62,384 nucleotides of DNA from an uncultured Lachnospiraceae bacterium (GCA_910587495.1 CAJUMT010000002.1:1-62384), one strand, 5' to 3'. Positions 16,531 to 25,453 are shown, counted from the first letter of the stretch. The notes: a model not told the origin generated them from the sequence alone. Program-made: numbers and translations.

Positions 16531-19092
16531 ATGAAAAGATATCTGAAAACAAAGGCAAAAGAATATATTTTTCTTCTGGAGAAAGCCCACGCCGCCCTTC
16601 GGGAGCTTTTAGAGCGCCGGGATACAGCCACAGTGCTGGACGTGCTGGAACAGTGCCAGGATGCGGCTATTGAAATGGGGACGATGATCGAGAAAGCGGA
16701 GGGAGAAGGACATGAGACGGTTAAACTGTTAGAAGAGTACTGTGAAATGGTCTATCAGATTTACACAGTGGCATCCCAAAATCAGCCGTTACATCCGGAT
16801 AAAGTATATAAACAGTTAAAAAAGTACACAACCCAGATGAAAAACAGTATCCAAAGCAGCGTTCAGGAGCGCATCGAAGCCGTGTTCCTTCCTTATAAAG
16901 CTTCTATGTGGGATTCTTTAGAAAGTGTCTGGATGGCGGCAAAGGCAGACGCTCGGTGCGACGTTTATGTGGTCCCGATCCCTTACTTTGACCGAAATCC
17001 GGACGGAAGCGTCAAAGAAATGCATTATGAAGGAAATCAGTTTCCGGAATATGTGCCGATTATGCATTATGAAGCCTACGACTTTGAAAAGCGCCGACCG
17101 GATCTGGTATTTATTCATAACCCTTATGACGAGTGTAATTATGTGACCAGTGTACATCCGTTTTTTTACTCGTCCAATCTTAAGCAATACGCGGAATTAT
17201 TAGTATATATTCCTTATTATTCTACGTCAGGAGGCATGAGTGAGGCCCAATCCCAGTGTCCGGCTTACTATTATGCCGATTATATTATTATGCAGGCAGA
17301 AAAGTACCGAAAATTTTTTGACGCTGCTCTGCCGCAGGAAAAGCTAAGACCTCTTGGCTCTCCCAAATTCGACCGGATTATCCGGCTATGCCAGAACCCG
17401 CCCAAGCCTCCCAGGGACTGGGCAGAGAAGATGGCGGGAAAGAAAGTCTATTTCTATAATACCAGTATCAACGGCATGCTGGCAAATACAAAAAAAATTC
17501 TCAAAAAAATGGAATATGTGTTCCATTGCTTTGAGGACAGAGAGGACGCCTGCCTTCTGTGGAGACCCCATCCCCTTCTTCCATCCACTTTTGCTTCCAT
17601 GCGGTCGGAGTATCAGCCTGTCTATGAGAATTTGAAACAGTATTTTATAGAACAGCATGTGGGAATTTACGACGACACGCCGGATATGACGGAGACCATC
17701 GCTTTTTGCGACGCTTATATCGGCGATGCGGCCACTTCCGTGACTTCTATCTTCGGGATTGCGGGCAAGCCGCTGTTTATATTAAATAATGATTTGAACA
17801 GCGTGCCTGCGGACGATGACTGGAGAGGGCAGGTGATCCGGGGATTCTCGGGATATGACCTTTTTAACGATGAGACCTGGATGATCGTCCAGGGAAATAA
17901 GCTGTACCGTTCTAAAGGCAGGGAGTATTCCTATCATTATTTCTGTGACTTGTCTTCCTATGCTTATGGAAATTATTACGGGCCTATGGCGTTTATTGGT
18001 AAAAAGCGATATATCTGTCCGATTAACGCCCAGGATCTTGTGGAACTGGATGAAACAGGCATAAAAAGACGTATTCCGCTGAAGCCGTGTGTGGAACAGA
18101 CAGGCGCTTTTTATTCGATGCTTCCGGCGGACGCATATATCTTTTTGCTGCCCAATCATTATCCTGCTATTGTGCGGTATGATACGGCAAAGGATGAGTT
18201 GACCTATTATGATACAAATCTGGACGTATTTACAGGAATCGTGAAAGGAGAGCGGTGTACGGGCGGCGTCTGCGTACAGAGAGGGAAGCTTTACATGGCT
18301 TCTCCTTCAGACCGGCGCGTACTCTCCATGGATGTTGTCACCGGAGCGCAGGAAGTACTGACCGTACCCGGCGAGGCTCCGGGCGGATGGATGATACTGT
18401 CAGCGCTGCCGGATGACAGCGAGATCTGGCTGCTGCCTTATACCGGAAATACAGTCACCCGCTGGAATCCTGTAACCGGGGAGGTCAGGGAATACGGGAA
18501 CCTGCCGGAAGGCTTTGTCTGCAGACATCCCGCGCATAACTATTTATGTATGGAACGATCTTTTAACAGTGCGGTGCCTCATGGAAAGTATCTGTACCTT
18601 TCCCCTAACTGGGGCAATATGTATGTCCGTCTGGATACAGAGACGGGTGAGACGACCGAGTGGAAACCGCCGGTGGATACGCCCGGCCAGGAAAAGAACG
18701 GATATTATGCTTCCTGGGCTAAAGGGGCGCTGGGGTATCTGCTGGATCCGGAGACGAACCAAATTATGGAATATCTGCTCTTCACGTTTTACGACCGGAA
18801 AACCTATCAGGTGGATTTTGACCGGAATATCTGCACAGAGCTTCCGGTAACTTTTGATCGAGAAGAATTAAAGGCGCATGAGCCGGGCTTTTGGGAGGAG
18901 TCTCAGTGGCTTCAGTATTCCTGTAATGAGAACGCCTTTAATTCCCTTCCGGACTTCCTGGACGGGAAGATCGCAGGAGCTGCTTTCGATAAAGAACGCC
19001 AGATCCGGGCATTTTCTGAGATCGCCGCGAACCCGGACGGAACGAGCGGGGAGAAAATATATGAATTTGCGCGCAGGGAGCTGGAGAACTGA
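16531..19092 (+). CDS. CDP-glycerol glycerophosphotransferase-like GT-B fused to a beta-propeller-like domain
   Basis: A large 853-aa cytosolic protein. Residues about 1-110 are helical. Residues about 110-460 resemble the TagF/CDP-glycerol glycerophosphotransferase fold: VFLPYKASMWDSLESVW, DLVFIHNPYDE, LRPLGSPKFDR, LLWRPHPLLPSTF and CDAYIGDAATSVTSIFGIAG. From about 480 to 810 come repeated strand-turn units with Trp/Tyr/Gly/Asp patterns (VVTGAQEVLTVPG, NPVTGEVREYGNLP, LDTETGETTEWKPP), which look like a Kelch/SMP-30-type beta-propeller. AAGGAAG precedes the ATG. I do not know of a named function for the fusion. A polyol-phosphate transferase acting on a surface or flagellar substrate, with the propeller as binding platform, is inference supported by the sigma-28-like promoter. 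Confidence 0.65.
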   Translation: MKRYLKTKAKEYIFLLEKAHAALRELLERRDTATVLDVLEQCQDAAIEMGTMIEKAEGEGHETVKLLEEYCEMVYQIYTVASQNQPLHPDKVYKQLKKYTTQMKNSIQSSVQERIEAVFLPYKASMWDSLESVWMAAKADARCDVYVVPIPYFDRNPDGSVKEMHYEGNQFPEYVPIMHYEAYDFEKRRPDLVFIHNPYDECNYVTSVHPFFYSSNLKQYAELLVYIPYYSTSGGMSEAQSQCPAYYYADYIIMQAEKYRKFFDAALPQEKLRPLGSPKFDRIIRLCQNPPKPPRDWAEKMAGKKVYFYNTSINGMLANTKKILKKMEYVFHCFEDREDACLLWRPHPLLPSTFASMRSEYQPVYENLKQYFIEQHVGIYDDTPDMTETIAFCDAYIGDAATSVTSIFGIAGKPLFILNNDLNSVPADDDWRGQVIRGFSGYDLFNDETWMIVQGNKLYRSKGREYSYHYFCDLSSYAYGNYYGPMAFIGKKRYICPINAQDLVELDETGIKRRIPLKPCVEQTGAFYSMLPADAYIFLLPNHYPAIVRYDTAKDELTYYDTNLDVFTGIVKGERCTGGVCVQRGKLYMASPSDRRVLSMDVVTGAQEVLTVPGEAPGGWMILSALPDDSEIWLLPYTGNTVTRWNPVTGEVREYGNLPEGFVCRHPAHNYLCMERSFNSAVPHGKYLYLSPNWGNMYVRLDTETGETTEWKPPVDTPGQEKNGYYASWAKGALGYLLDPETNQIMEYLLFTFYDRKTYQVDFDRNICTELPVTFDREELKAHEPGFWEESQWLQYSCNENAFNSLPDFLDGKIAGAAFDKERQIRAFSEIAANPDGTSGEKIYEFARRELEN

Positions 19093-19139
19093 TAAAAGAC
19101 GTTGCGTATGGGAGGCTTAAGAAGCGTTTGCCGGACGGC

Positions 19140-19168
19140 TTGCAAACAGAATGGGGTTATGGTAGAGT
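19140..19168 (+). promoter_or_regulatory. Possible sigma-A promoter before the AAA/PD-(D/E)XK gene
   Basis: TTGCAA at 19140-19145, 17 bases, TAGAGT at 19163-19168. Spacing is right; the -10 has two mismatches. It sits about 58 bases upstream of the ATG at 19226. Confidence 0.4.
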
Positions 19169-19225
19169 AGAGGCATATAACCGGCGGGTTTCCCTAAAAT
19201 GCCGGAAGCGGTAAGAGGTGCAGTT

Positions 19226-20809
19226 ATGCCGAAAGAATTTAATGTGACAGGCCTGTGTATTCCGGAAAAAAACTATATGGTGGATATCAGCGGCAGGATT
19301 GATATCATTGTCCAAAATTATATCAGCAAAGGAAAATATTTTACTATAAACAGAGCGAGACAGTATGGAAAAACAACCACCTTGTATTTGCTGGAACAGC
19401 GTTTAAAAGACCAGTATATGGTCATAAGGCTGAGCTTTGAAGCGGCGGACGAGATGTTTGCGTCTTTGTATGCCCTGACGGTTGGACTGGTCCGCAAGAT
19501 CGGGCGCATATTAAAAATGCAGGGTGCAAATGCTTCCCTTGTGGAAGAATGGGAGCTGCCCGTCTCAAAGCTGTTTCCCTTAGACGATCTGGGTGAGAAA
19601 ATTACGGCTCTTTGCAGGTGTTCCGGTAAAGAGATTGTATTGATCGTTGACGAAGTAGATAAAAGCTCTGATAATCAGATATTTCTTTCGTTTTTAGGAC
19701 TTTTGCGGAATAAATACCTGGAACAGCAACAGGGGAACGACTGCACATTTACCTCGGTTATTCTTGCAGGGGTATATGACATAAAAAATCTAAAGTTAAA
19801 GCTGCGTTCGGATCAGGAAATAAAGTATAACAGTCCATGGAATATAGCGGCGGATTTTACAGTAAATATGAGTTTTATGCCGGAAGAAATTGCGGGGATG
19901 CTTCAGGCATATCAACAGGACGCTCATACGGGAATGGATATAGAAACCATGAGCCGTCTGATTTACGCATATACATCAGGATATCCTTATCTGGTGTCCT
20001 GGTTGTGCAAAACGATGGATGAACAGATCCCGAAAAAAGACGGATTCGGCACAAAAGCAGCCGCATGGACGAAAGAAGGGCTGACAGAAGCTGTAAAAGA
20101 GCTGCTCGCAAAACCAGGTATACTGTTTGACGATATGACAAAAAAACTGAACGATTTTCCAGAGCTTAAAAAGATGCTTTATATAATTTTATTCAAGGGC
20201 GGAAAGATTCCTTATAATCCGGACATTTATGAGATCCAGGTGGGATTTATGTTCGGTTTTTTGAAAGATGATAAGCGTACTGTGGCAGTATCCAACCGGA
20301 TCTTTGAGACCAGGATGTATGATTTGTTCTTATCGGAAGAGGTGCTGGAAAGCCGGATTTATAAAGCGGCTGTGCTGGATAAAAATCAGTTTATCCATGA
20401 CGGGCGGCTTAATATGGAGCATGTACTCAGAAAATTTACGGAGGCTTTTAACGACATTTATGCAGATGCAGATCAGAAATTTATAGAAGAAAATGGCCGC
20501 CGGTTTTTCCTGTTATATTTAAAACCGATTATTAACGGTACAGGAAATTATTATATTGAAGCCAGGACGCGGGATATGCGCAGAACAGATGTGATCGTGG
20601 ATTATCATGGAGAGCAGTATGTCTGCGAATTAAAAACCTGGCATGGAAATGAGTATAACAGACGTGCCGAGAAGCAATTAATCGGTTATTTGGATGATTA
20701 TCATCTGTCAACCGGCTATCTCGTCAGTTTCAATTTTAATAAGAATAAACAGGTTGGCGTGAAAAGACTTCATATTGACGGAAGAACGATCATTGAAGCA
20801 GTAGTGTGA
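19226..20809 (+). CDS. AAA-ATPase-like protein with C-terminal PD-(D/E)XK nuclease-like domain
   Basis: A 527-aa protein. I start at the ATG at 19226 (MPKEFNVTGLCIPEKNYMVD) because AGAGGTG lies just upstream. The P-loop is ARQYGKTTTLYLLEQ near residue 43, and the Walker B stretch is EIVLIVDEVDKSS near 136. A winged-helix-like middle part follows. The C-terminus carries a PD-(D/E)XK-type motif, RRTDVIVDYHGEQYVCELKT near 452-470, then an aligned Gln/Tyr helix (AEKQLIGYLDDY). This AAA_ATPase_like plus PDDEXK_9 architecture is abundant and multi-copy in Lachnospiraceae and Bacteroidetes; its role is unsettled (mobile-element or defence functions are suggested). A decayed relative lies at 58084-59221. 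Confidence 0.8.
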   Translation: MPKEFNVTGLCIPEKNYMVDISGRIDIIVQNYISKGKYFTINRARQYGKTTTLYLLEQRLKDQYMVIRLSFEAADEMFASLYALTVGLVRKIGRILKMQGANASLVEEWELPVSKLFPLDDLGEKITALCRCSGKEIVLIVDEVDKSSDNQIFLSFLGLLRNKYLEQQQGNDCTFTSVILAGVYDIKNLKLKLRSDQEIKYNSPWNIAADFTVNMSFMPEEIAGMLQAYQQDAHTGMDIETMSRLIYAYTSGYPYLVSWLCKTMDEQIPKKDGFGTKAAAWTKEGLTEAVKELLAKPGILFDDMTKKLNDFPELKKMLYIILFKGGKIPYNPDIYEIQVGFMFGFLKDDKRTVAVSNRIFETRMYDLFLSEEVLESRIYKAAVLDKNQFIHDGRLNMEHVLRKFTEAFNDIYADADQKFIEENGRRFFLLYLKPIINGTGNYYIEARTRDMRRTDVIVDYHGEQYVCELKTWHGNEYNRRAEKQLIGYLDDYHLSTGYLVSFNFNKNKQVGVKRLHIDGRTIIEAVV

Positions 20810-20817
20810 AAGGCAGG

Positions 20818-21552
20818 ATGAAGAAAATGAAAATATGGGCGCACAGGGGATGCAGTCAGATGTATCCAGAAAATACGCTGCTTGCTTTTGAAAAAGCGGC
20901 TGCGATCCAGGGACTTACAGGAATTGAACTGGATATCCAGCTTACCCGTGACGGTCGTATGGCAGTATGCCATGACGAGCGTGTAGACCGGACCACAGAC
21001 GGGACGGGGGAGCTTAGGAGTTATAACATGGCAGAGCTAAAGCTGCTTGCTATTGACGCAGGGAATGGCAGGCAGGAACGGATTCCGGAGATCGACGAGG
21101 TGCTGGATCTTCTGGAAGCCAGGCTGAAAAGCGGCATGAAACTTAATATAGAGCTTAAAAACAGCATGATCCCCTATGAAGGAATGGAACAGAAGATCAT
21201 TGACCTGGTACACAGGCGCGGGCTGGAAAAAAGTATCGTATATTCCTCTTTCAGCGCTCTATCGCTGGAACGGATCAGGGAGATTGACTCCCGGGCAGAA
21301 ATCGGGATGCTGGACACGAAAGTGTCCGACTGCCTGTACAAATTAAGGGGAGGCTGCGGGGCGGACGCGCTTCATCCTTTCTGGCGCGGCATGGATCTGC
21401 CGAAAGAAAGGATAGAAGGCTATACTGTGCGGGCATGGTTTGCGGGGCATCTGTACCCAGAGAAACCTACAGGGGGAATCCTTGACCTGGCGGCGCTGGA
21501 AGCGCAGGGAATTACGGATGTATTTTTGAATGAGCCGGAAAGGTATCTGTGA
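20818..21552 (+). CDS. Glycerophosphodiester phosphodiesterase (GDPD family)
   Basis: Hydrolyses glycerophosphodiesters to glycerol-3-phosphate and an alcohol. Without a signal peptide or membrane helix it acts in the cytosol. The TIM-barrel signatures are IWAHRGCSQMYPENTLLAF near the start, GIELDIQLTRDG, VCHDERVDRTTDGTG, and LNIELKNS; the conserved His, Glu, Asp and second His are all present. Length (244 aa) is typical. The preferred start is the ATG at 20818; an upstream GTG overlaps the previous stop. It is almost contiguous with the AAA/PD-(D/E)XK gene and may be co-transcribed with it, though no functional link is evident. Confidence 0.92.
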   Translation: MKKMKIWAHRGCSQMYPENTLLAFEKAAAIQGLTGIELDIQLTRDGRMAVCHDERVDRTTDGTGELRSYNMAELKLLAIDAGNGRQERIPEIDEVLDLLEARLKSGMKLNIELKNSMIPYEGMEQKIIDLVHRRGLEKSIVYSSFSALSLERIREIDSRAEIGMLDTKVSDCLYKLRGGCGADALHPFWRGMDLPKERIEGYTVRAWFAGHLYPEKPTGGILDLAALEAQGITDVFLNEPERYL

Positions 21553-21570
21553 TTTTCATCTCAGATACCT
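21541..21570. terminator. Hairpin between convergent GDPD and DUF4179 genes (candidate terminator)
   Basis: A perfect 9-bp inverted repeat, AGGTATCTG at 21541-21549 and CAGATACCT at 21562-21570, with a 12-base loop. Its left arm encodes the last residues of the phosphodiesterase. There is no strong T-run on either side, so termination efficiency is uncertain. Confidence 0.5.
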
Positions 21571-21590
21571 GCCGTCCTAAATTTATATTT

Positions 21591-22706
21591 TTACCAAAGC
21601 GCTACAGGTACTTTATCTTCTCCTAACAGAACCGCCTGTATACTTTCTATATCCATGTACTGATCCAGGCCGATTACATGGACTGCTTCCTTTCTGGCAA
21701 GGTCATGTTTGCCGCTCATCCCCCCGGTCCGGCATTCCAGTTCTTTTCCGTCTTTATCAAGAAAACCGCTGCATTCTACTTCCTGAATGTAGATGTCGTC
21801 CTTTCCCACATACAGTTCTTCCTGCAGCCGGTTCAGATCATCCAGGTCAAATGCAAGGGATAACGACAGCGGGGACAATTCCACTCTTTTCACTGTGACA
21901 GGCACGCCGGACAGGTCTATCTTTTGGCCGGGCTCATAGCACTTTGTCTCAAGTTTAGTATCTTCTCCAAGGGGAATAGAAAGTTCCCAATCCCCGCGGA
22001 TGCTGTGGGGAACCGTATCTCCGTTTTCATAAGTGTAATAGCTATATTCGGTAAATCTTAAAGTGGCTGAATCTGATGTCCATGCCTGGTTCATAGATTT
22101 TATGGCCTTTATTTCATAATATCCCTGGCGGGACAATTCTGCATAGGCCGGCGTATCCGGGGTAAATCCTGCGGAAATATTACTGAATTCATGGTTATCT
22201 TCTGTCTGCATCCACGGTGTCCCATCATATGCGCCGTTTGCATCGGGATTATCAAACATTCCGTTTCCGTCAATCACAGCCTCGTCTGATTGAATCTCCA
22301 GAAGAATATACAAAATATTTTTGTCCTGTACAGTCTGTTTTGCCGTAATTGTAATGCCTGCGTCTGTAGCAGATACCGTCTGCTCTCTTGCAGTTCCTTC
22401 CATGGTCATGGCATCCTGTTCTTCCTTAGAAGGATTTCCAAAATTTTCTACCGCCTTTTTATTCCAGGTAAATAATCCAGAGGCAACAGCAGTAGTTCCC
22501 ACAAGCGCCGCCAGCGCTGCTGCTAAGACCATGATCCGCCTGCTTCTTATTTTTTTCATCTTTATTTCCTCCTTGTCTACAGTTGTGCCCGAAAGCCCTG
22601 CAAGTATATGTTCTACCCGTTCTTTACAGGTATCCGGCAGATCCCAGGACTCGCTTTCTGCTTTTTTCCTGACCCATTGGTCTGTCTTTCTGAAATTTTC
22701 TTTCAT
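21591..22706 (-). CDS. DUF4179-type membrane protein, putative partner/anti-sigma of the ECF factor
   Basis: A 371-aa protein with a cytosolic N-terminal segment (about 60 residues with a DLPDTCKERVEHILAGL stretch), one membrane helix (RRIMVLAAALAALVGTTAVA, about 62-84) and a large extracellular part. The latter holds an Ig-like DUF4179 region (TDAGITITAKQTVQDKNILY) and a C-terminal beta-rich domain. The start at the ATG at 22706 follows GGGAGGG by 10 bases and lies 5 bases after the sigma gene's stop. This gene order and topology are the usual layout for an ECF sigma factor and its membrane-bound regulator. The anti-sigma role is inferred from context. Confidence 0.8.
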   Translation of the reverse strand: MKENFRKTDQWVRKKAESESWDLPDTCKERVEHILAGLSGTTVDKEEIKMKKIRSRRIMVLAAALAALVGTTAVASGLFTWNKKAVENFGNPSKEEQDAMTMEGTAREQTVSATDAGITITAKQTVQDKNILYILLEIQSDEAVIDGNGMFDNPDANGAYDGTPWMQTEDNHEFSNISAGFTPDTPAYAELSRQGYYEIKAIKSMNQAWTSDSATLRFTEYSYYTYENGDTVPHSIRGDWELSIPLGEDTKLETKCYEPGQKIDLSGVPVTVKRVELSPLSLSLAFDLDDLNRLQEELYVGKDDIYIQEVECSGFLDKDGKELECRTGGMSGKHDLARKEAVHVIGLDQYMDIESIQAVLLGEDKVPVALW

Positions 22707-22711
22707 AAATG

Positions 22712-23185
22712 TTATTCGCCCTCCCATGCGGTTTTCAGCTTTTTTCTTGCTCTGTTCAGCCTGGACTTAACCGTCCCTTCCGACAATCTCAACATATGGG
22801 CGATCTCCCGGGTGCAAAACCCATCATAATAATACAAGATCACCACCTGTCGAAATTCCCTAGGAAGTTCCATGACCAGATACCAAAGCTCCTTATGCTC
22901 CCCTGGCGAAGCCTGCTCATACTTGCCCATATCGCCCGGCAGTTCCAGCCTGCTCCTGCCTGATAGCATGGTACGCGATACATTGGCCAAAATCGACATA
23001 ATCCATGCCCGGAAGCGTGACGGATCCTTCAATTGATGCAGATGGGTATAAGCCTTTAAAACCGCTTCCCCCACTGCGTCCTCTGCATCCGCAGGATTCT
23101 TAAGTATACCCAGCGCATAGCGGTACATGGACACTTCCTGCGCCCGGATCTGCTTACAGAATTCTTCTTTTTCCATAATTTCCAC
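22712..23185 (-). CDS. ECF-type RNA polymerase sigma factor
   Basis: A 157-aa sigma-70-family factor of the extracytoplasmic function group. Region 2 is YRYALGILKNPADAEDAVGE and ...KDPSRFRAWIMSILANV; region 4 is ELPREFRQVVILYYYDGFCT and REIAHMLRLSEGTVKSRLNR, a clear helix-turn-helix. The start shown is a GTG with GGTGAAGAA upstream; an ATG 9 bases further in (23176) is an alternative. It is co-transcribed with the DUF4179 gene, and an ECF-like promoter directly upstream indicates autoregulation. Confidence 0.92.
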   Translation of the reverse strand: MEIMEKEEFCKQIRAQEVSMYRYALGILKNPADAEDAVGEAVLKAYTHLHQLKDPSRFRAWIMSILANVSRTMLSGRSRLELPGDMGKYEQASPGEHKELWYLVMELPREFRQVVILYYYDGFCTREIAHMLRLSEGTVKSRLNRARKKLKTAWEGE

Positions 23186-23231
23186 TTCTTCACCAACTTT
23201 TCATCTGTTTTGAAACATGCTTCATATATTA

Positions 23232-23257
23232 GACGCCCGAAAGGGCTGATTCGTTCC
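23232..23257 (-). promoter_or_regulatory. ECF-type promoter, probably autoregulatory
   Basis: On the minus strand, GGAAC (23257-23253), a 17-base spacer, CGTC (23235-23232) followed by TAATA. This is the classic ECF -35/-10 pair. It is about 46 bases from the sigma gene's start. Confidence 0.7.
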
Positions 23258-23276
23258 CTTTTCCTGAAGCGGAAAT

Positions 23277-23709
23277 TTACCGGATGAATCTGATCGACGC
23301 CAGGCATCTGAGTAACAAAGAGATTGACCGGTTTGCAGGGGATCTGAGGGCATTTTTGCTGATGTTAAAGGATCGCTTTGACCGGGAAAAGCTAAAAACT
23401 GCCGTTGCGATGCATCGGGAAACATGGTATGCTTTAAGTGAGATCAAGAAAGACAAAAGGTATGTGGAGTATATAAACAGCGTATCGGACGAAAAGATGG
23501 AAGGGGGCGTCAATATGGATGCGGCATTGGATTATATTGAGGAAAGAGGAGAAGCGCGTGGAGAAACTATTGGTATTGATAAGGTGAATCAACTAATTCT
23601 CCTTCTCTCAAAAGATGGGCGTATGAACGATTGTGTCAGATCAGCCATGGACAAGGAATATCAGAAAAAGCTTTTTGTAGAGTATGGCCTGGAAAAAGGT
23701 AATAGCTGA
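23277..23709 (+). pseudogene. 5'-truncated copy A of the Rpn-type nuclease gene
   Basis: About 141 readable residues match the C-terminal part of the intact copy at 23847-24845, beginning at the shared bases TTACCGGATGAATCTG. The nuclease core is absent. The shared part includes FAGDLRAFLLMLKDRFDRE, ETWYALSEIKKDKRYVEYIN and DEKMEGGVNMDAALDYIEE. The Gly-Glu-Ala-Arg repeat is reduced to roughly one and a half units (ERGEARGETIG). Divergence from copy B is greatest after the repeat. No promoter or ribosome site is evident, so it is most likely a duplication remnant. Confidence 0.8.
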
Positions 23710-23721
23710 CGGATGAATGAG

Positions 23722-23760
23722 AATGGGGAGCGGCGGCAGCAGGGTGGCAGGCTCCCCATT
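23722..23760 (+). terminator. Hairpin after copy A
   Basis: A perfect 10-bp inverted repeat: AATGGGGAGC (23722-23731) and GCTCCCCATT (23751-23760). A related hairpin follows each of the three copies. The T-run is poor, so it may be a weak terminator or simply part of the duplicated unit. Confidence 0.5.
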
Positions 23761-23785
23761 AAAAATATACGAAAGTATTTTATGC

Positions 23786-23815
23786 TTTACGATCTTAGCG
23801 GAAATATGGTACAAT
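23786..23815 (+). promoter_or_regulatory. Sigma-A promoter of the intact Rpn gene
   Basis: TTTACG (23786-23791), an 18-base spacer, TACAAT (23810-23815). GGGAGG follows at a proper distance before the ATG at 23847. Confidence 0.65.
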
Positions 23816-23846
23816 CCTCATAAAAAAGCAGGGAGGATTGATACAT

Positions 23847-24845
23847 ATGGGAGACGTGGATATCAGCGTAAAAAACTTTATCAAGATTAATTCCGTATTT
23901 GCGCAGCTGTTCAGCCAGGGCGTGTATAAGGGAAAAGTCAGTATAGACCCGGGCAGGCTTGAGGAACTTGATACGGTGAACCAGGACAGCGTGGATGTGG
24001 GAGATGGCCGGTTGAAAAATGTGGAACGCCTGCGCGACACAGAGAAAGTCGCCATGGTTTTTGACGGGAAGGTCAGCTTCCAGGTAATCCTGGGCGTGGA
24101 AGGTCAGACGGGCGTGCATTATTATATGCCGGTGCGCTGCATGGAACTGGACGCACTGGCGTATTCGTACCAGTGCAGGAAGATATCGGAACAGGCAAAA
24201 GAGAAAAACGAGCTGAAAAAATACGCGGACGGCGTGCCGAAAGGGACGAAGCTCCTGCCAACGGTGACGCTCGTATTCTATTATGGAAGCAAACCATGGG
24301 ACGGCCCTATGAGCCTGTATGACATGCTGGATATTCCGGAGGATATGAAAGAACAGATGAAAGCCGCTATGCCGGATTACCGGATGAATCTGATCGACGC
24401 CAAGCACTTAAGTGATGAAGAGATTGATCGGTTTGCAGGGGATCTGAGGGCGTTTTTATTGATGCTAAAGGATCGTTTCGACCGGGAAAAGCTAAAAACT
24501 GCCGTTGCGATGCATCGGGAAACATGGTATGCTTTAAGTGAGATCAAGAAAGACAAAAGGTATGTGGAGTATATAAACAGCGTATCGGACGAAAAGATGG
24601 AAGGGGGCGTCAAGATGGATGCAGCATTGGATTATATCGAGGCGATCGGAGAAGCTCGAGGAGAGGCTCGAGGAGAAGCCAGAGGGGAAGTTCGTGGAGA
24701 AGCCCGTGGTGTTGATAAAGTAAATCGCCTGGGTATTCTGCTATCAGAAGCAGGCAGGGCAGATGAATTTTTAAAATCACTGTCGGACAAGAAATACCAG
24801 AAAAAGTTGTTTATAGAATTTGGCCTGGAAAAAAGCAATAACTGA
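23847..24845 (+). CDS. Rpn-family recombination-promoting nuclease / PD-(D/E)XK putative transposase (intact copy B)
   Basis: A 332-aa protein of the Rpn group, which comprises PD-(D/E)XK endonucleases linked to RecA-independent gene transfer. The N-terminus (FIKINSVFAQLFSQGVYKGK) matches the family. The nuclease core has RLRDTEKVAMVFDGKVSFQV (Asp near residue 64) and GVEGQTGVHYYMPVRCMELD with the family's E-x-Q triad (near 84). A helical C-terminal half follows, then five Gly-Glu-Ala-Arg repeats and a short end (KYQKKLFIEFGLEK). The ATG at 23847 has GGGAGG upstream. Truncated copies flank it on both sides. Confidence 0.8.
   Translation: MGDVDISVKNFIKINSVFAQLFSQGVYKGKVSIDPGRLEELDTVNQDSVDVGDGRLKNVERLRDTEKVAMVFDGKVSFQVILGVEGQTGVHYYMPVRCMELDALAYSYQCRKISEQAKEKNELKKYADGVPKGTKLLPTVTLVFYYGSKPWDGPMSLYDMLDIPEDMKEQMKAAMPDYRMNLIDAKHLSDEEIDRFAGDLRAFLLMLKDRFDREKLKTAVAMHRETWYALSEIKKDKRYVEYINSVSDEKMEGGVKMDAALDYIEAIGEARGEARGEARGEVRGEARGVDKVNRLGILLSEAGRADEFLKSLSDKKYQKKLFIEFGLEKSNN
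24648..24707 (+). repeat. Five 12-bp tandem repeats in the Rpn gene (Gly-Glu-Ala/Val-Arg)
   Basis: Five consecutive degenerate units of the form GGAGARGYYMGN, in frame, encode GEARGEARGEARGEVRGEAR. Copy A has about one and a half such units and copy C has none, so the unit count varies between paralogues. The change is always in frame. Confidence 0.85.
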
Positions 24846-24858
24846 CGAATAAAGAAGG

Positions 24859-24897
24859 ATGGGGAGCATTACGGCAGCGGGGTGTCGGGTTCCCCAT
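24859..24897 (+). terminator. Hairpin after copy B
   Basis: ATGGGGAG (24859-24866) pairs with TTCCCCAT (24890-24897), with one G-T pair. It is homologous in position to the hairpin after copy A. Confidence 0.45.
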
Positions 24898-24934
24898 TAA
24901 AAATATATGAAAATACTTTCACAAAGGGGTAAAA

Positions 24935-25453
24935 ATGCAATTATATCAATTTGAGAGAATTTATTCACAGATGGAAAAAGAGTTTGGAAAAATTCAAAAA
25001 GGGCATGAAGAGGACTACGCAATGCTGTTGTTCCCGCTTGAGGGCAATGTGCTGAAAGTTCATCGCGTACACCCGGACTCGAACAGCAGACGGCTTAGGG
25101 AAGCGATTGCTCTTGTATTGTTTGACATAAAAAGCCATTACACAAAAGAAGAATATGATATTGCAAAGTTCCGGAATGTGGATAATGAAAGGCTGGAAAA
25201 TGCATTATTAATGGCTTTTGATCCGTTTTCAAATGAAGAGATAAAAGAGGTTGTCAAAGATCAATTAGATGAAACGGACGAAGCGCAGCTGCGTGAGTAC
25301 TATAAGGTTCCGATTATGTGTCTGTTGAGAATCAAAGACTCTATAGATGTATGGGAAAAGCGTTCAGGATCTGATGGGTATTTTCTTTTTATAGAAGAGT
25401 GGATGGGATCGCAGGTTAACGGGACTAAAATGGAGTTTTCGGTGTTGCTTTAA
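24935..25453 (+). CDS. Uncharacterised 172-aa protein between Rpn copies B and C
   Basis: I do not recognise this family. It is a soluble, charged protein with no membrane segment: an N-terminal helix (QFERIYSQMEKEFGKIQKGH), a beta strand (YAMLLFPLEGNVLKVHRVHP), a helical middle, and a C-terminal part ending in YFLFIEEWMG. AAAGGGG precedes the ATG at a good distance, so it is probably expressed. Its last residues and TAA stop lie in, or directly at the edge of, the sequence shared with the Rpn copies (GCTTTAA, read out of frame). The duplication therefore appears to have supplied or preserved its 3' end. It may be cargo caught between repeats. Confidence 0.6.
   Translation: MQLYQFERIYSQMEKEFGKIQKGHEEDYAMLLFPLEGNVLKVHRVHPDSNSRRLREAIALVLFDIKSHYTKEEYDIAKFRNVDNERLENALLMAFDPFSNEEIKEVVKDQLDETDEAQLREYYKVPIMCLLRIKDSIDVWEKRSGSDGYFLFIEEWMGSQVNGTKMEFSVLL

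Noticed and set aside
24648..24707. Short tandem repeats as a CRISPR array
   Set aside because: Units are 12 bp, in frame, degenerate and without spacers; they encode a Gly-Glu-Ala-Arg linker.
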